Positions 27,727 through 35,233 of a DNA stretch of 64,000 nt are shown here, one piece after another; positions within the stretch are counted from its first letter, which is position 1; the number at the start of each line of letters is the position of its first letter. The stretch is from positions 1-64,000 of the forward strand of contig MEQL01000037.1 in the NCBI GenBank assembly GCA_001770205.1, given 5' to 3'. Under the pieces are notes generated by a model, which saw only the letters and a list, made by a program, of their open reading frames with translations, was not told the origin of the DNA and ran no database searches. The translations under genes and the position numbers were made by a program. The DNA comes from Bdellovibrionales bacterium RIFOXYD12_FULL_39_22 (GTDB lineage Bacteria > Bdellovibrionota > Bacteriovoracia > Bacteriovoracales > Bacteriovoracaceae).

Positions 27727-28155
27727 TTAATTGTATTCGCAGTGTTGGTTTGTATATTGCCAGTTATGTTCTCGAACCAACCAAACATTGTCATTATTAT
27801 CAAAAAGATGATCAATTCCGTTAGTGATGTATGTCTTTATGTTTGCCGAATTACCATGATATTCAATACCCTCGGTATATTTATCGAAAAAAAAGAGCAA
27901 AAAATTTCCCACATCAACTATATCGTCTGGTGTAGAAGTTTCGTTTCCGACAATCTTTACTTGATAGTTTTTATAATGTTTTGCAATCAGATCTTTTGAA
28001 ACTGCTATCGTGGCGCTAAGAAAATTTCCACTACTACCAGTGATAATATTGCCGGCGCTTACGACAAAAATATTACAATTGCGGTCATCATATTCCGCGG
28101 CGTCAACCGCATAATTCATCATAATAAGTATTAAAAATGATAGAAGTGATTTCAT
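27727..28155 (-). CDS. Small secreted protein of unknown function
   Basis: The 142-residue protein has a signal peptide (cleavage near residue 20, VDAAEY). The mature chain has two Cys, at the start (DRNCN) and near the end (QHCEYN), possibly a disulfide tying the ends. GGAG precedes the ATG (AGGAGATTATCT on the coding strand). No family is recognised. Codons here avoid GGCC, unlike most neighbours. It is 47 bases downstream of another small secreted Cys protein and likely in its operon. Confidence 0.65.
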   Translation of the reverse strand: MKSLLSFLILIMMNYAVDAAEYDDRNCNIFVVSAGNIITGSSGNFLSATIAVSKDLIAKHYKNYQVKIVGNETSTPDDIVDVGNFLLFFFDKYTEGIEYHGNSANIKTYITNGIDHLFDNNDNVWLVREHNWQYTNQHCEYN

Positions 28156-28202
28156 AGATAATCTCCTGGTTATTGTTTAAAGTATTTCAAAGTTTGGCCA
28201 TT

Positions 28203-28496
28203 CTAATGATCTGTTGAAAAAGGTGGTTTGTTGGATTGATCAGAGCACTCGGCATGATACATACCATTTAAACACTCATTTAAAGATGAATAGCGGAGTG
28301 TACTACGTTCTTGATGGTATCCACCAGGGCATCCGTACCTTGGATCTCCGTTACAAACTGATTGGATTATTGAAAAAGAGTATCCGTCGATTTCTTCGCC
28401 ATTAAGATAGATTTTTTCTAAAATGCATGGTGTGCAATAATCAGCAGCATAAGAGATAGACCCAATCAGAATAATTCCAATTAATAATTTAATCAT
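28203..28496 (-). CDS. Small secreted cysteine-rich protein
   Basis: The 97-residue protein has a signal peptide (MIKLLIGIILIGSISYAA). The mature part of about 80 residues has six Cys (CTPC, SVC, GCPG, NEC, AEC), suggesting two or three disulfides and export. A strong AAAGGAGAGG lies before the ATG. It resembles no toxin or inhibitor family I know by name. It forms a pair with the 142-residue secreted protein. Confidence 0.65.
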   Translation of the reverse strand: MIKLLIGIILIGSISYAADYCTPCILEKIYLNGEEIDGYSFSIIQSVCNGDPRYGCPGGYHQERSTLRYSSLNECLNGMYHAECSDQSNKPPFSTDH

Positions 28497-28610
28497 TTTT
28501 TCCTCTCCTTTTTGTTTGGTTTGTTGAATCTTGTAATTTATAGCACAGCTTGGAGGATTATAAATATTTTTATTTAAAATTGAAATAATTACATATATAA
28601 TGCTAGTTGT

Positions 28611-29234
28611 ATGGTTAAAACAAATAAGTCACTTGAAGCAAAGCAAAAAATCTTGGCCGGTCTAATACGGCTTGCTTATAAAGAAGGTATTGATAGTGTT
28701 ACATACCAAAAAGTGGCCGATGAAGTTGGTCTTAGTTATTACCTAGTACACTACTACTTTGCCAAAGGCACTAACACGCTTTTAGATGAAGGGATTGCTT
28801 ATGTAGGGAAGCGGGCCCAGGAATATATCAGCAACTATATTTCCAATGTTGCAAAAGAATCTAATGTGGTTATGATTCACCAATATATACTGGGGACTCT
28901 TAATTGGGGCCGTGATTTTCCTGATGAAAGTAGTTTTTGGGCATATTATTATCATCTTTGCTCGCGAAGAAGTGATATGGCAAAATTCAATCAAGAGGTT
29001 ACTCGCGTTGCCCAAAAAAGAGTGGAGCGATTGATTCGTGAAGATATCGGAAGTGAGCATTTTCCTTTTCAAAACAACATCCCGGAATTGGCAGAAGATC
29101 TACATACCTATATTGTTGGAGCAACGATAAAATATCTTACCAATCGAAATGATCAACAATTTGATCATGTAGTTAAGCAATCTTGGCGTTTTGCCGAGAA
29201 GTTATTTACGCTACATGCGCGTAAGTTTGTTTAA
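28611..29234 (+). CDS. TetR-family transcriptional regulator
   Basis: The 207-residue protein has the TetR helix-turn-helix at about residues 12-58: KILAGLIRLAYKEGIDSVTYQKVADEVGLS with the following YYLVHYYFAKG helix. The rest is a helical ligand-binding and dimer domain with no recognisable ligand signature. TetR proteins usually repress adjacent genes. It lies 20 bases before a lipoprotein gene in the same direction and diverges from two small secreted-protein genes across 114 bases, both possible targets. Confidence 0.82.
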   Translation: MVKTNKSLEAKQKILAGLIRLAYKEGIDSVTYQKVADEVGLSYYLVHYYFAKGTNTLLDEGIAYVGKRAQEYISNYISNVAKESNVVMIHQYILGTLNWGRDFPDESSFWAYYYHLCSRRSDMAKFNQEVTRVAQKRVERLIREDIGSEHFPFQNNIPELAEDLHTYIVGATIKYLTNRNDQQFDHVVKQSWRFAEKLFTLHARKFV

Positions 29235-29254
29235 TAAAAAGCTAGATTAATTAT

Positions 29255-30451
29255 ATGAAGGTTTTGCTTATTGTTTTCGTTGCTTGTGTCTTTTGTGGTT
29301 GTGCGACTCTCGGTAAGCGTATTCCTGCGCAAATGTCGGATGCTTTTGTTGGTAATCACGCTTGTAGAGATGCGGCCATCAATCTTCTTGAAAAATCTTT
29401 TCTGAATCCACGAGAATACCCGATTAACACTAATCTAAAAACGTTTTTTTTTGAAGCATTAGAAAAAGATTCGGTAGAATCATATAAAACAACAAGACGT
29501 ACTTTTTGGGAACACTATGCCAATGAGTATTTATCTTTTTCTTTGCGCCCTTTTGGAACTTACGAAAAGGTTGTGATAAAAAATGAATTTCCTCAAATAC
29601 CTATTATTACAATCAATAAAGGTCTTTCTTCTCAGACGATTATGAAACGCCTGGCCCAATTGATAACAATGAGCAAATTTCGCAGCGGACAAATAACAAA
29701 GGATAAGGTACCGGCCATATTTAAAGATCGGTGTCTAAAGTTTGGTAATATGGATGGAGAAACTATGGCATTTCTTCATCCGGGAATATGGAAAGAATTA
29801 AGTCAGGAGCTTGCATTTAGTGATATTGTTCAATTTGGGCCACAGGAAAATGCGTATAATAATATTTCTGCGATATTTGCAATTTTACTAAATGAATACC
29901 GATTTAGAAGAAATTTTTCAGAAAATCGCCTGAAGTGGATCATGGACTCTGAAAAAACATTAGAGATTGATCGAATGATTTTTTTTCAGGTAGAAAACGA
30001 TGATGGGTGGTTGGAGGAGTTTATTCGGATTTATCGAGGGGATGGTATTGATTTTTTACTTCCTCTTGAACGACATGCGCAAATCTCTGTGCCAGAAAAA
30101 AATAAAATTGAAATTGGGCGCGCGTTATCGCTAAAATTTAATGAAACACAAGACAAAACTTTCGCGGATATTATGATAGAGATTGGAACATTTATAGATA
30201 AGGCCTATCTTTCAAAGGGTGAAGAAGTTGGTGTTTACATTCATACCGATGCCATCGGGAAGCGCGCATTTAGTAAATATGGTTTTGAGGATTTTGCTGG
30301 CCCGATGGGAGAAGACGAATATGTTATGCGAATGAGTGGAGATAAACTTAAAGAGAAATATGGCAGTCGCTATCCATATTGGCAAAAAATCCTCAACGAA
30401 AAACCACAAATAAAATCTGAAATGCCTAATCGAAAAGACCTATTTGACTAA
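29255..30451 (+). CDS. Lipoprotein of unknown function
   Basis: The 398-residue protein has a lipoprotein signal (VFCGC, Cys16). The mature protein has no internal repeats or motif that I recognise. It contains a GVYIHTDAIGKRAFSKYGF segment near residue 325 that looks like the core of a GNAT acyltransferase acceptor-binding region (H-D-x-G-x-xx-x-Y-F), so a GNAT-like fold is possible but weakly supported. It follows the TetR gene by 20 bases. Confidence 0.65.
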   Translation: MKVLLIVFVACVFCGCATLGKRIPAQMSDAFVGNHACRDAAINLLEKSFLNPREYPINTNLKTFFFEALEKDSVESYKTTRRTFWEHYANEYLSFSLRPFGTYEKVVIKNEFPQIPIITINKGLSSQTIMKRLAQLITMSKFRSGQITKDKVPAIFKDRCLKFGNMDGETMAFLHPGIWKELSQELAFSDIVQFGPQENAYNNISAIFAILLNEYRFRRNFSENRLKWIMDSEKTLEIDRMIFFQVENDDGWLEEFIRIYRGDGIDFLLPLERHAQISVPEKNKIEIGRALSLKFNETQDKTFADIMIEIGTFIDKAYLSKGEEVGVYIHTDAIGKRAFSKYGFEDFAGPMGEDEYVMRMSGDKLKEKYGSRYPYWQKILNEKPQIKSEMPNRKDLFD

Positions 30452-30505
30452 AGACTAAAATGCCTGATTTATTTTATAGTAGTCCTGGGCATTAAGTAGT
30501 AGTTA

Positions 30506-31399
30506 TCAAAATTTTAAAAGGGTCTGTTCGTTGATTGGAAATTGATGTGTGCCTTCACTGGTGCAGGCATATGCTCCAGAAATATTCCCAAACAACATGC
30601 ATCTTTCTATTGGTTGTTTGTGACAGTGGCCATACAGGAAGCTTGCGACAAAGGCATCTCCTGCCCCGTTGGTATCGATAATATCTTTTCCAATATCAAT
30701 GGCCGGAAAGTGTTGCAATAAAATGCCATCTCGCACGGAAAGATAGGCACCATCTTTACCGGCCATAATAATAATATATTTTGCTATCCCATTATTAAAA
30801 ATATCTAAAATAATCGCCTTTCGTTTGTTCGAGATTCTGACGTCACTCAAAAAAACAATATCAGCGAAGTAGGCAAAGTCTCGATGATAATTGTTTTTTC
30901 CATCCCAATCATGAAGATCGGTAGAAGTAGAACCGCTAAAAGCTTTGATTGTTTTGAAGGTTTGTTTGACATAATCCATGATAGAAAGATGAACATGCGC
31001 AGTATCTGGCAATAATAGATTTAAATATTGTTCGAGGGCCGCTGACTCAACTTCACTATGACGTGGATCATAAAACGACATTCTTTGACCTTTCTTATCG
31101 ACAAAATTAACACTTCTTTTTGTGCCGGCCGAGGTGAGGCAATAGGAAAATGGAATTTGGGCCTTTTCAAAATCTTTTTTGATCAAATCTCCCCCCCAAT
31201 CATCTCCAATAAGATCTAAAAGATGGGTGCGCATTCCCAGAAAATGACAACCGCGTACTACTCCATTACCTGTATGCGCCACATATTCTTTTATCGGGCC
31301 AACCAATAGAGCATCTTGATATTGAATCGGGAAGGTGTTGATCTTTATGATCTGGTCGATCCCCACTCCTCCGACTACTAAGACATCAATTTTCTTCAC
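30506..31399 (-). CDS. PfkB-family carbohydrate/cyclitol kinase
   Basis: From a GTG at 31399 (AAGGAG with 6-base spacing) the protein has 297 residues; the ATG at 31438 lies inside the upstream gene and lacks a ribosome site. Family marks are the N-terminal VVGGVGIDQI, the GNG-VRG sugar-binding turn, the late DTNGAGDAFVASFLYG motif (anion hole and catalytic Asp), and SAGTKRSVNFVD. PfkB enzymes phosphorylate a hydroxymethyl group of sugars, nucleosides or cyclitols. It is the last gene of the cyclase operon, and its ribosome site overlaps the stop of the GH4-like gene. In acarbose clusters a PfkB enzyme (AcbK) is a 7-kinase; the equivalence here is inference. Confidence 0.85.
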   Translation of the reverse strand: MKKIDVLVVGGVGIDQIIKINTFPIQYQDALLVGPIKEYVAHTGNGVVRGCHFLGMRTHLLDLIGDDWGGDLIKKDFEKAQIPFSYCLTSAGTKRSVNFVDKKGQRMSFYDPRHSEVESAALEQYLNLLLPDTAHVHLSIMDYVKQTFKTIKAFSGSTSTDLHDWDGKNNYHRDFAYFADIVFLSDVRISNKRKAIILDIFNNGIAKYIIIMAGKDGAYLSVRDGILLQHFPAIDIGKDIIDTNGAGDAFVASFLYGHCHKQPIERCMLFGNISGAYACTSEGTHQFPINEQTLLKF

Positions 31400-31409
31400 T
31401 ACGGTCTCC

Positions 31410-32678
31410 TTAAAAAATTTGTCGAAAAAGCTCATCACTCATTTTTAGTTCAGAAAAATAGGAATGAATTTTATTTTGGGCCTTTATCATTGGGTTAATT
31501 ACACCGGCCTCCATTATGATATCTTTATCCTTTGCCAGAATCCCTTGCAGTAATAATAATTCCGCCTTTTTTAATTGTCTTAGGTGTGGATAGGTTCTTT
31601 CGTCTATGCCAATTTTTGCACTATAATCTTTTATTTCGAATGTTCCCCCAGCAAAAGACACGTTCGTTTCGACAATAGTGTCTTTTGTACCCAGTGCGAA
31701 GGGATCACTCTTTAAGGATACATTTAAAATGTGATTCCCTGAGCTATCCAGGATATTTTTTATCAGAGGAACCACCGCTAGTAAGTACCAATCACTGGAT
31801 CTTTTTCGTAGGATGGGAGGAACTTGAAATATGCTTGGCCGTTTATTATCCATGTTTTTATAAAATTCATGTTCGATATCAACAAGTAGTTGGGCGCGAT
31901 TTATGCTTTGCTTGTTTTGCTTTCCAATTATAATTTCTGGATTGAAGATAATATCCCAATTAGGGATCATCAGCGCAGGAAAAAGACTTTGATCTTTTGC
32001 TTTTGGCCGGAAGGGCGTTTCTTGGTTATGTTTTACAAAATCCGCATAGATTGATTTGCCATCAAGATAAATATCCCAAACTGAGGCGATATGATTTAAT
32101 CCAAAGTAGTCAATTGTCAGCTTTGTCTGATCAATACCCATATAGTTGGCAATCGCATTTTTGAGGCCAAGAGGATAGTCACAAACGCCAATCATGTTCA
32201 GGCCAAAGCTAGCAACTGCGTATTGCGTGATAATGCTACAGGGGTTGGTAAAGTTAATCAGGTGATATCTATTTTTTTTCCCTGACAGCATCTCAAAATA
32301 GGGGGTGATACCCGTAATGGCGCGGATGGCATTTGACATTCCGACTATTCCTAGCGTCTCATCTGCGATCAGTTGATTTTTTATTGCAATTTTTTCATCG
32401 AGATTGCGCTTTTCTATCCCACCAAAACGAATCTGGTTAAAAATGATATCGTAATCTGATGATAGTGAATGTTCAAAAGTAGTAGAAAAATTAATTCTCA
32501 CTGCATAGCGGTGTTCCAGCGGTGACAATAAGGACACCAGATACTTTAATTTTTTTTCATCTCTTCCAAATAGCGTAATGAGATGGAACGAATCAAGACA
32601 TTCGCTCTGTACTAGCGCTTCAAATAGAAGGGGGATATAGATGCTACTACCTCCCCAGATGGCAAGCCCTTTTTTCAT
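31410..32678 (-). CDS. GH4-family NAD- and metal-dependent glycosidase-like enzyme
   Basis: The 422-residue protein has the GH4 layout: Rossmann start with GGSS (9-12), QIRFGG (82-87), the DE-x-IG-Q-like RNLDEKIAIKNQLIADETLG, TNPC (144-147), metal Cys166 in GVCDYP and metal His196 in GLNH. GH4 enzymes bind NAD and Mn and cleave glycosides by oxidising C3, eliminating the aglycone and reducing again. Canonical members act on 6-phospho-glycosides or alpha-galactosides. Its start overlaps the cyclase gene by 32 bases, so it is coupled to cyclitol synthesis. It could hydrolyse a phospho-pseudosaccharide or use the same redox chemistry to epimerise or dehydrate a cyclitol; neither is shown. Confidence 0.8.
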   Translation of the reverse strand: MKKGLAIWGGSSIYIPLLFEALVQSECLDSFHLITLFGRDEKKLKYLVSLLSPLEHRYAVRINFSTTFEHSLSSDYDIIFNQIRFGGIEKRNLDEKIAIKNQLIADETLGIVGMSNAIRAITGITPYFEMLSGKKNRYHLINFTNPCSIITQYAVASFGLNMIGVCDYPLGLKNAIANYMGIDQTKLTIDYFGLNHIASVWDIYLDGKSIYADFVKHNQETPFRPKAKDQSLFPALMIPNWDIIFNPEIIIGKQNKQSINRAQLLVDIEHEFYKNMDNKRPSIFQVPPILRKRSSDWYLLAVVPLIKNILDSSGNHILNVSLKSDPFALGTKDTIVETNVSFAGGTFEIKDYSAKIGIDERTYPHLRQLKKAELLLLQGILAKDKDIIMEAGVINPMIKAQNKIHSYFSELKMSDELFRQIF

Positions 32679-33861
32679 ATTTAGAGGCCAAGGTTAATTT
32701 ACAATTGGAGATAATGTTCATATCTGCGATGGCCTGTCGTAAAATGGCAGGGTCAAAATCGGATATACTAAAAATGAAAGAGGCATGGCCAATATCCAAT
32801 GGGATCACCAGGTTGAAATCTCCATTTTTTCTAATGATAGTTTTTTCCACCCCCATCCATAAATTATCAAAGGTGCAAATCTCAGCGTCAAAAATTGGCA
32901 GGCCGATGTTGGTTAATAGGCCAATAATTCTTTCGAATGCTTCCAGACCTAGTTTCCCAAGCAAATAAGCAATCCGAGAAGAGATGGCCATGTCAATTGC
33001 AACGGCCTCCCCGTGCTTATAACGATAGACGCTTGTCATTTCTATTTGTGGACTAAGAGTGTGGCCAAAATCAACTAGTCGCTTTGTGTCAGTTTCATAA
33101 AGATTTGGCCGCAACTGAGCGGCCATGCCAGTGATTGAATCTGAAATTATATCGCAATCTATCTGTTTCATTTTGGAAAGATCAAATTTGTGTTGCATGA
33201 TATTTTGAAATCTCTGTTCTAGCATTTCAAAAAGTTGACGATTTAAAATGATTCCCATTTTTATCATTTCAGATAGCCCACATCGAATTTCTCGATCATT
33301 TAATGTTTTTAGGAAAGATGGATCGTTGATTGATAGTAATGGGAATTTATATGTACCGATTTCATTTTTGCTTTCATGGAAATTGACTGCGGCCTTTATG
33401 CCAACCCCTACATCAACCTGCGCAACTAATGTCGTATTTATTTTAATATAATCTACAGACTTTTTATAAATGGATGCTGCTAGCCCAACCGTATCTAAAA
33501 CAATCCCACCACCAATAGCAATAAAAATTCCTTGTCGATCAATTTTGTAATCTTGTGCCGCCTTACAAATTTCTTGAACCGTGTGGAGATTTTTATTTTC
33601 CTCTCCTGTTTTGATTTGCAAAAAATTAACATGTCCTTGAAGTGGAAAAAAGTAATTAAAATATGCTTGTATTTTTTGGCCATAAAGCTTGCTGACAGTT
33701 GGCCCAGAAATGATAAGTATTTTTCGGCCTTTGCATCTTTCATACAAAAAAGAATTTTCGGGAGAAAAAAGATTTTGACATGAAATGACCTGATAGGTTT
33801 TTAAAATACGCTCTTCAATTTGAGCGAGTTGAGTTATGCTATCATGTTTATCATCTGCCAT
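32647..33861 (-). CDS. Sugar-phosphate cyclase of the 2-epi-5-epi-valiolone synthase (EEVS) branch
   Basis: The protein has 404 residues from the ATG at 33861 (GGAG 8 bases before); numbering here includes two residues of an upstream TTG extension. It has the dehydroquinate-synthase fold with NAD motif GGGIVLD (119-125). The cyclase region reads DVGVGIKAAVNF (152-163), where DHQ synthase has the MVDSSIGGKTGIN type. The later block is RLVDFGHTLSPQIE (263-276), with Asp for the usual Asn and Pro for the second His, then KHGEAVAID (284-292). These changes and the length over 400 are marks of EEVS-type cyclases that turn sedoheptulose 7-phosphate into C7-cyclitols. The related desmethyl-4-deoxygadusol synthases remain possible. 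It follows a GT4 gene by about 80 bases. Confidence 0.85.
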   Translation of the reverse strand: MADDKHDSITQLAQIEERILKTYQVISCQNLFSPENSFLYERCKGRKILIISGPTVSKLYGQKIQAYFNYFFPLQGHVNFLQIKTGEENKNLHTVQEICKAAQDYKIDRQGIFIAIGGGIVLDTVGLAASIYKKSVDYIKINTTLVAQVDVGVGIKAAVNFHESKNEIGTYKFPLLSINDPSFLKTLNDREIRCGLSEMIKMGIILNRQLFEMLEQRFQNIMQHKFDLSKMKQIDCDIISDSITGMAAQLRPNLYETDTKRLVDFGHTLSPQIEMTSVYRYKHGEAVAIDMAISSRIAYLLGKLGLEAFERIIGLLTNIGLPIFDAEICTFDNLWMGVEKTIIRKNGDFNLVIPLDIGHASFIFSISDFDPAILRQAIADMNIISNCKLTLASKYEKRACHLGR

Positions 33862-33947
33862 AGGCAAATCTCCGTTCGATTGCGAAATAGGTACAGTCTA
33901 AAAAAAAATAAATCGTACGACAAGCTCAATAAAATAGTGTCAAAATA

Positions 33948-35147
33948 TTACAGTAGTTGCCTATATATTTCGAAAGTATCTTGTATTAACTTATCAAATT
34001 GTGGAAGTTGAAACGTGTAAGGTGTTGTTAATGGACGATTATTGATATGATTCTGAACATCTATCATTGCCTGGCAAAATCCTGTTATATCCAGTGGATT
34101 TATAATTCGGAGAGCTTCTTTTTGGCCACTATTTGGAATTAATTCCGCAATGCCACAGAATTGAGAAAGAAGCAGAGGGCGATTTAGGGTGATCGCATCG
34201 TAGGCAACCATATTAAAAGGGTCATATAAACTTGGAATTATAACAATATCACAATTTGCTAAAAATTGAAGATATGTCTTTCTATCTGATTGCCAATCAA
34301 ATAGCTGGAGCTTTTTACTTCGTATTAGTTGGTGGTAACGAATTTCATTTTCTCGGTCCAGGCATTCAGCGAGTGTTGCAAAGCGACACTCCGAAAAATT
34401 ATTCATTACGAAAAGCTCGCCCTCATAGTTTTGTTGATAAAGATAGAAGGCCTCAATCAATTCTTGAAGCCCTTTGCGATAATCCCAGCGCCCAGCGTAA
34501 CCAAATCTTGTGGTCTTGTGTCGGCCGTTTAAATCCTTCTGATTATTATTGTTGGCAGCACGAGAAGGCGGATAAATACAGCTCACTGGACAGCTAAAAT
34601 TTCGGTGATAAAGCTCTGCAATTTTCTGGTCAAACCGACTATTAAAAATTAGATGATCTGCGCAATCAAACATATCCTTTTGTGCTGTTACTGATTGATT
34701 AAAATTTGTTTTTTTTGTATTTTTGTTAATGATGTATTCATGCTGGATGATGGAAGAAATCCAGTAGATGATCTTTGGCCGAATGCCAGGAGTTGCCTTC
34801 AAGCGCTTTATTAGCGATCCCCAAAAATAGCTAACAGAGATAACTAGATCAAAAGATTTGAGCTTCGCAAAAATTTCATCACCACAATCAAAACAATTAA
34901 CACTCTCAAATTGTACTTCATTGTAATAGTCATTTATTTCAAAATTTTCCATCGTCTTTTTATATGAAATATCATCACGGCCACTCTCAATATGTGAAAA
35001 TATTTTGATGGCGGATAGATTAAAATTATGGTTAATTTGTTCCAAGAGGAGCGAAACGTAGTAATTTATCGCTAGGTTGTGGCCCTTAAGATAATTCAGG
35101 GACAAAAAAGCAATCGATATTTTTTTTTCCTCTTTAACTTGCTTCAT
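33948..35147 (-). CDS. GT4-family glycosyltransferase
   Basis: The 399-residue protein is a GT-B fold transferase. The N-terminal half is divergent. The C-terminal half carries RFGYAGRWDYRKGLQELIEAF (about 213-233) and IIPSLYDPFNMVAYDAITLNRP (about 303-324), the E/D-x7-E-type nucleotide-sugar site of GT4, with Asp-Pro replacing the more usual E-PFG start. It should transfer a sugar from a nucleotide donor in the cytoplasm. It is the first gene of the cyclase operon and is divergent from the glycogen-synthase-like gene across 86 bases. The acceptor may be the cyclitol product; this is inferred from neighbours only. Confidence 0.82.
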   Translation of the reverse strand: MKQVKEEKKISIAFLSLNYLKGHNLAINYYVSLLLEQINHNFNLSAIKIFSHIESGRDDISYKKTMENFEINDYYNEVQFESVNCFDCGDEIFAKLKSFDLVISVSYFWGSLIKRLKATPGIRPKIIYWISSIIQHEYIINKNTKKTNFNQSVTAQKDMFDCADHLIFNSRFDQKIAELYHRNFSCPVSCIYPPSRAANNNNQKDLNGRHKTTRFGYAGRWDYRKGLQELIEAFYLYQQNYEGELFVMNNFSECRFATLAECLDRENEIRYHQLIRSKKLQLFDWQSDRKTYLQFLANCDIVIIPSLYDPFNMVAYDAITLNRPLLLSQFCGIAELIPNSGQKEALRIINPLDITGFCQAMIDVQNHINNRPLTTPYTFQLPQFDKLIQDTFEIYRQLL

Positions 35148-35233
35148 ATTTAGGTCAAATTATTTCTTATGCTGTCAACAACGTCAATAGCGTGTATATA
35201 TTAGTTTGATCTGTTAAAAATTAGAGGTGGTTC
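35148..35233. promoter_or_regulatory. Divergent promoters between the two glycosyltransferase genes
   Basis: On the minus strand TTGACG (35182-35187) and AATAAT (35159-35164) are 17 bp apart, a good sigma-70-type promoter for the GT4-cyclase operon. On the plus strand CTGTCA (35172-35177) and TATATA/TATATT (35195-35202) are 17-19 bp apart, a weaker promoter for the other glycosyltransferase. The -35 elements lie side by side, so the two directions may be regulated together. Confidence 0.55.
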
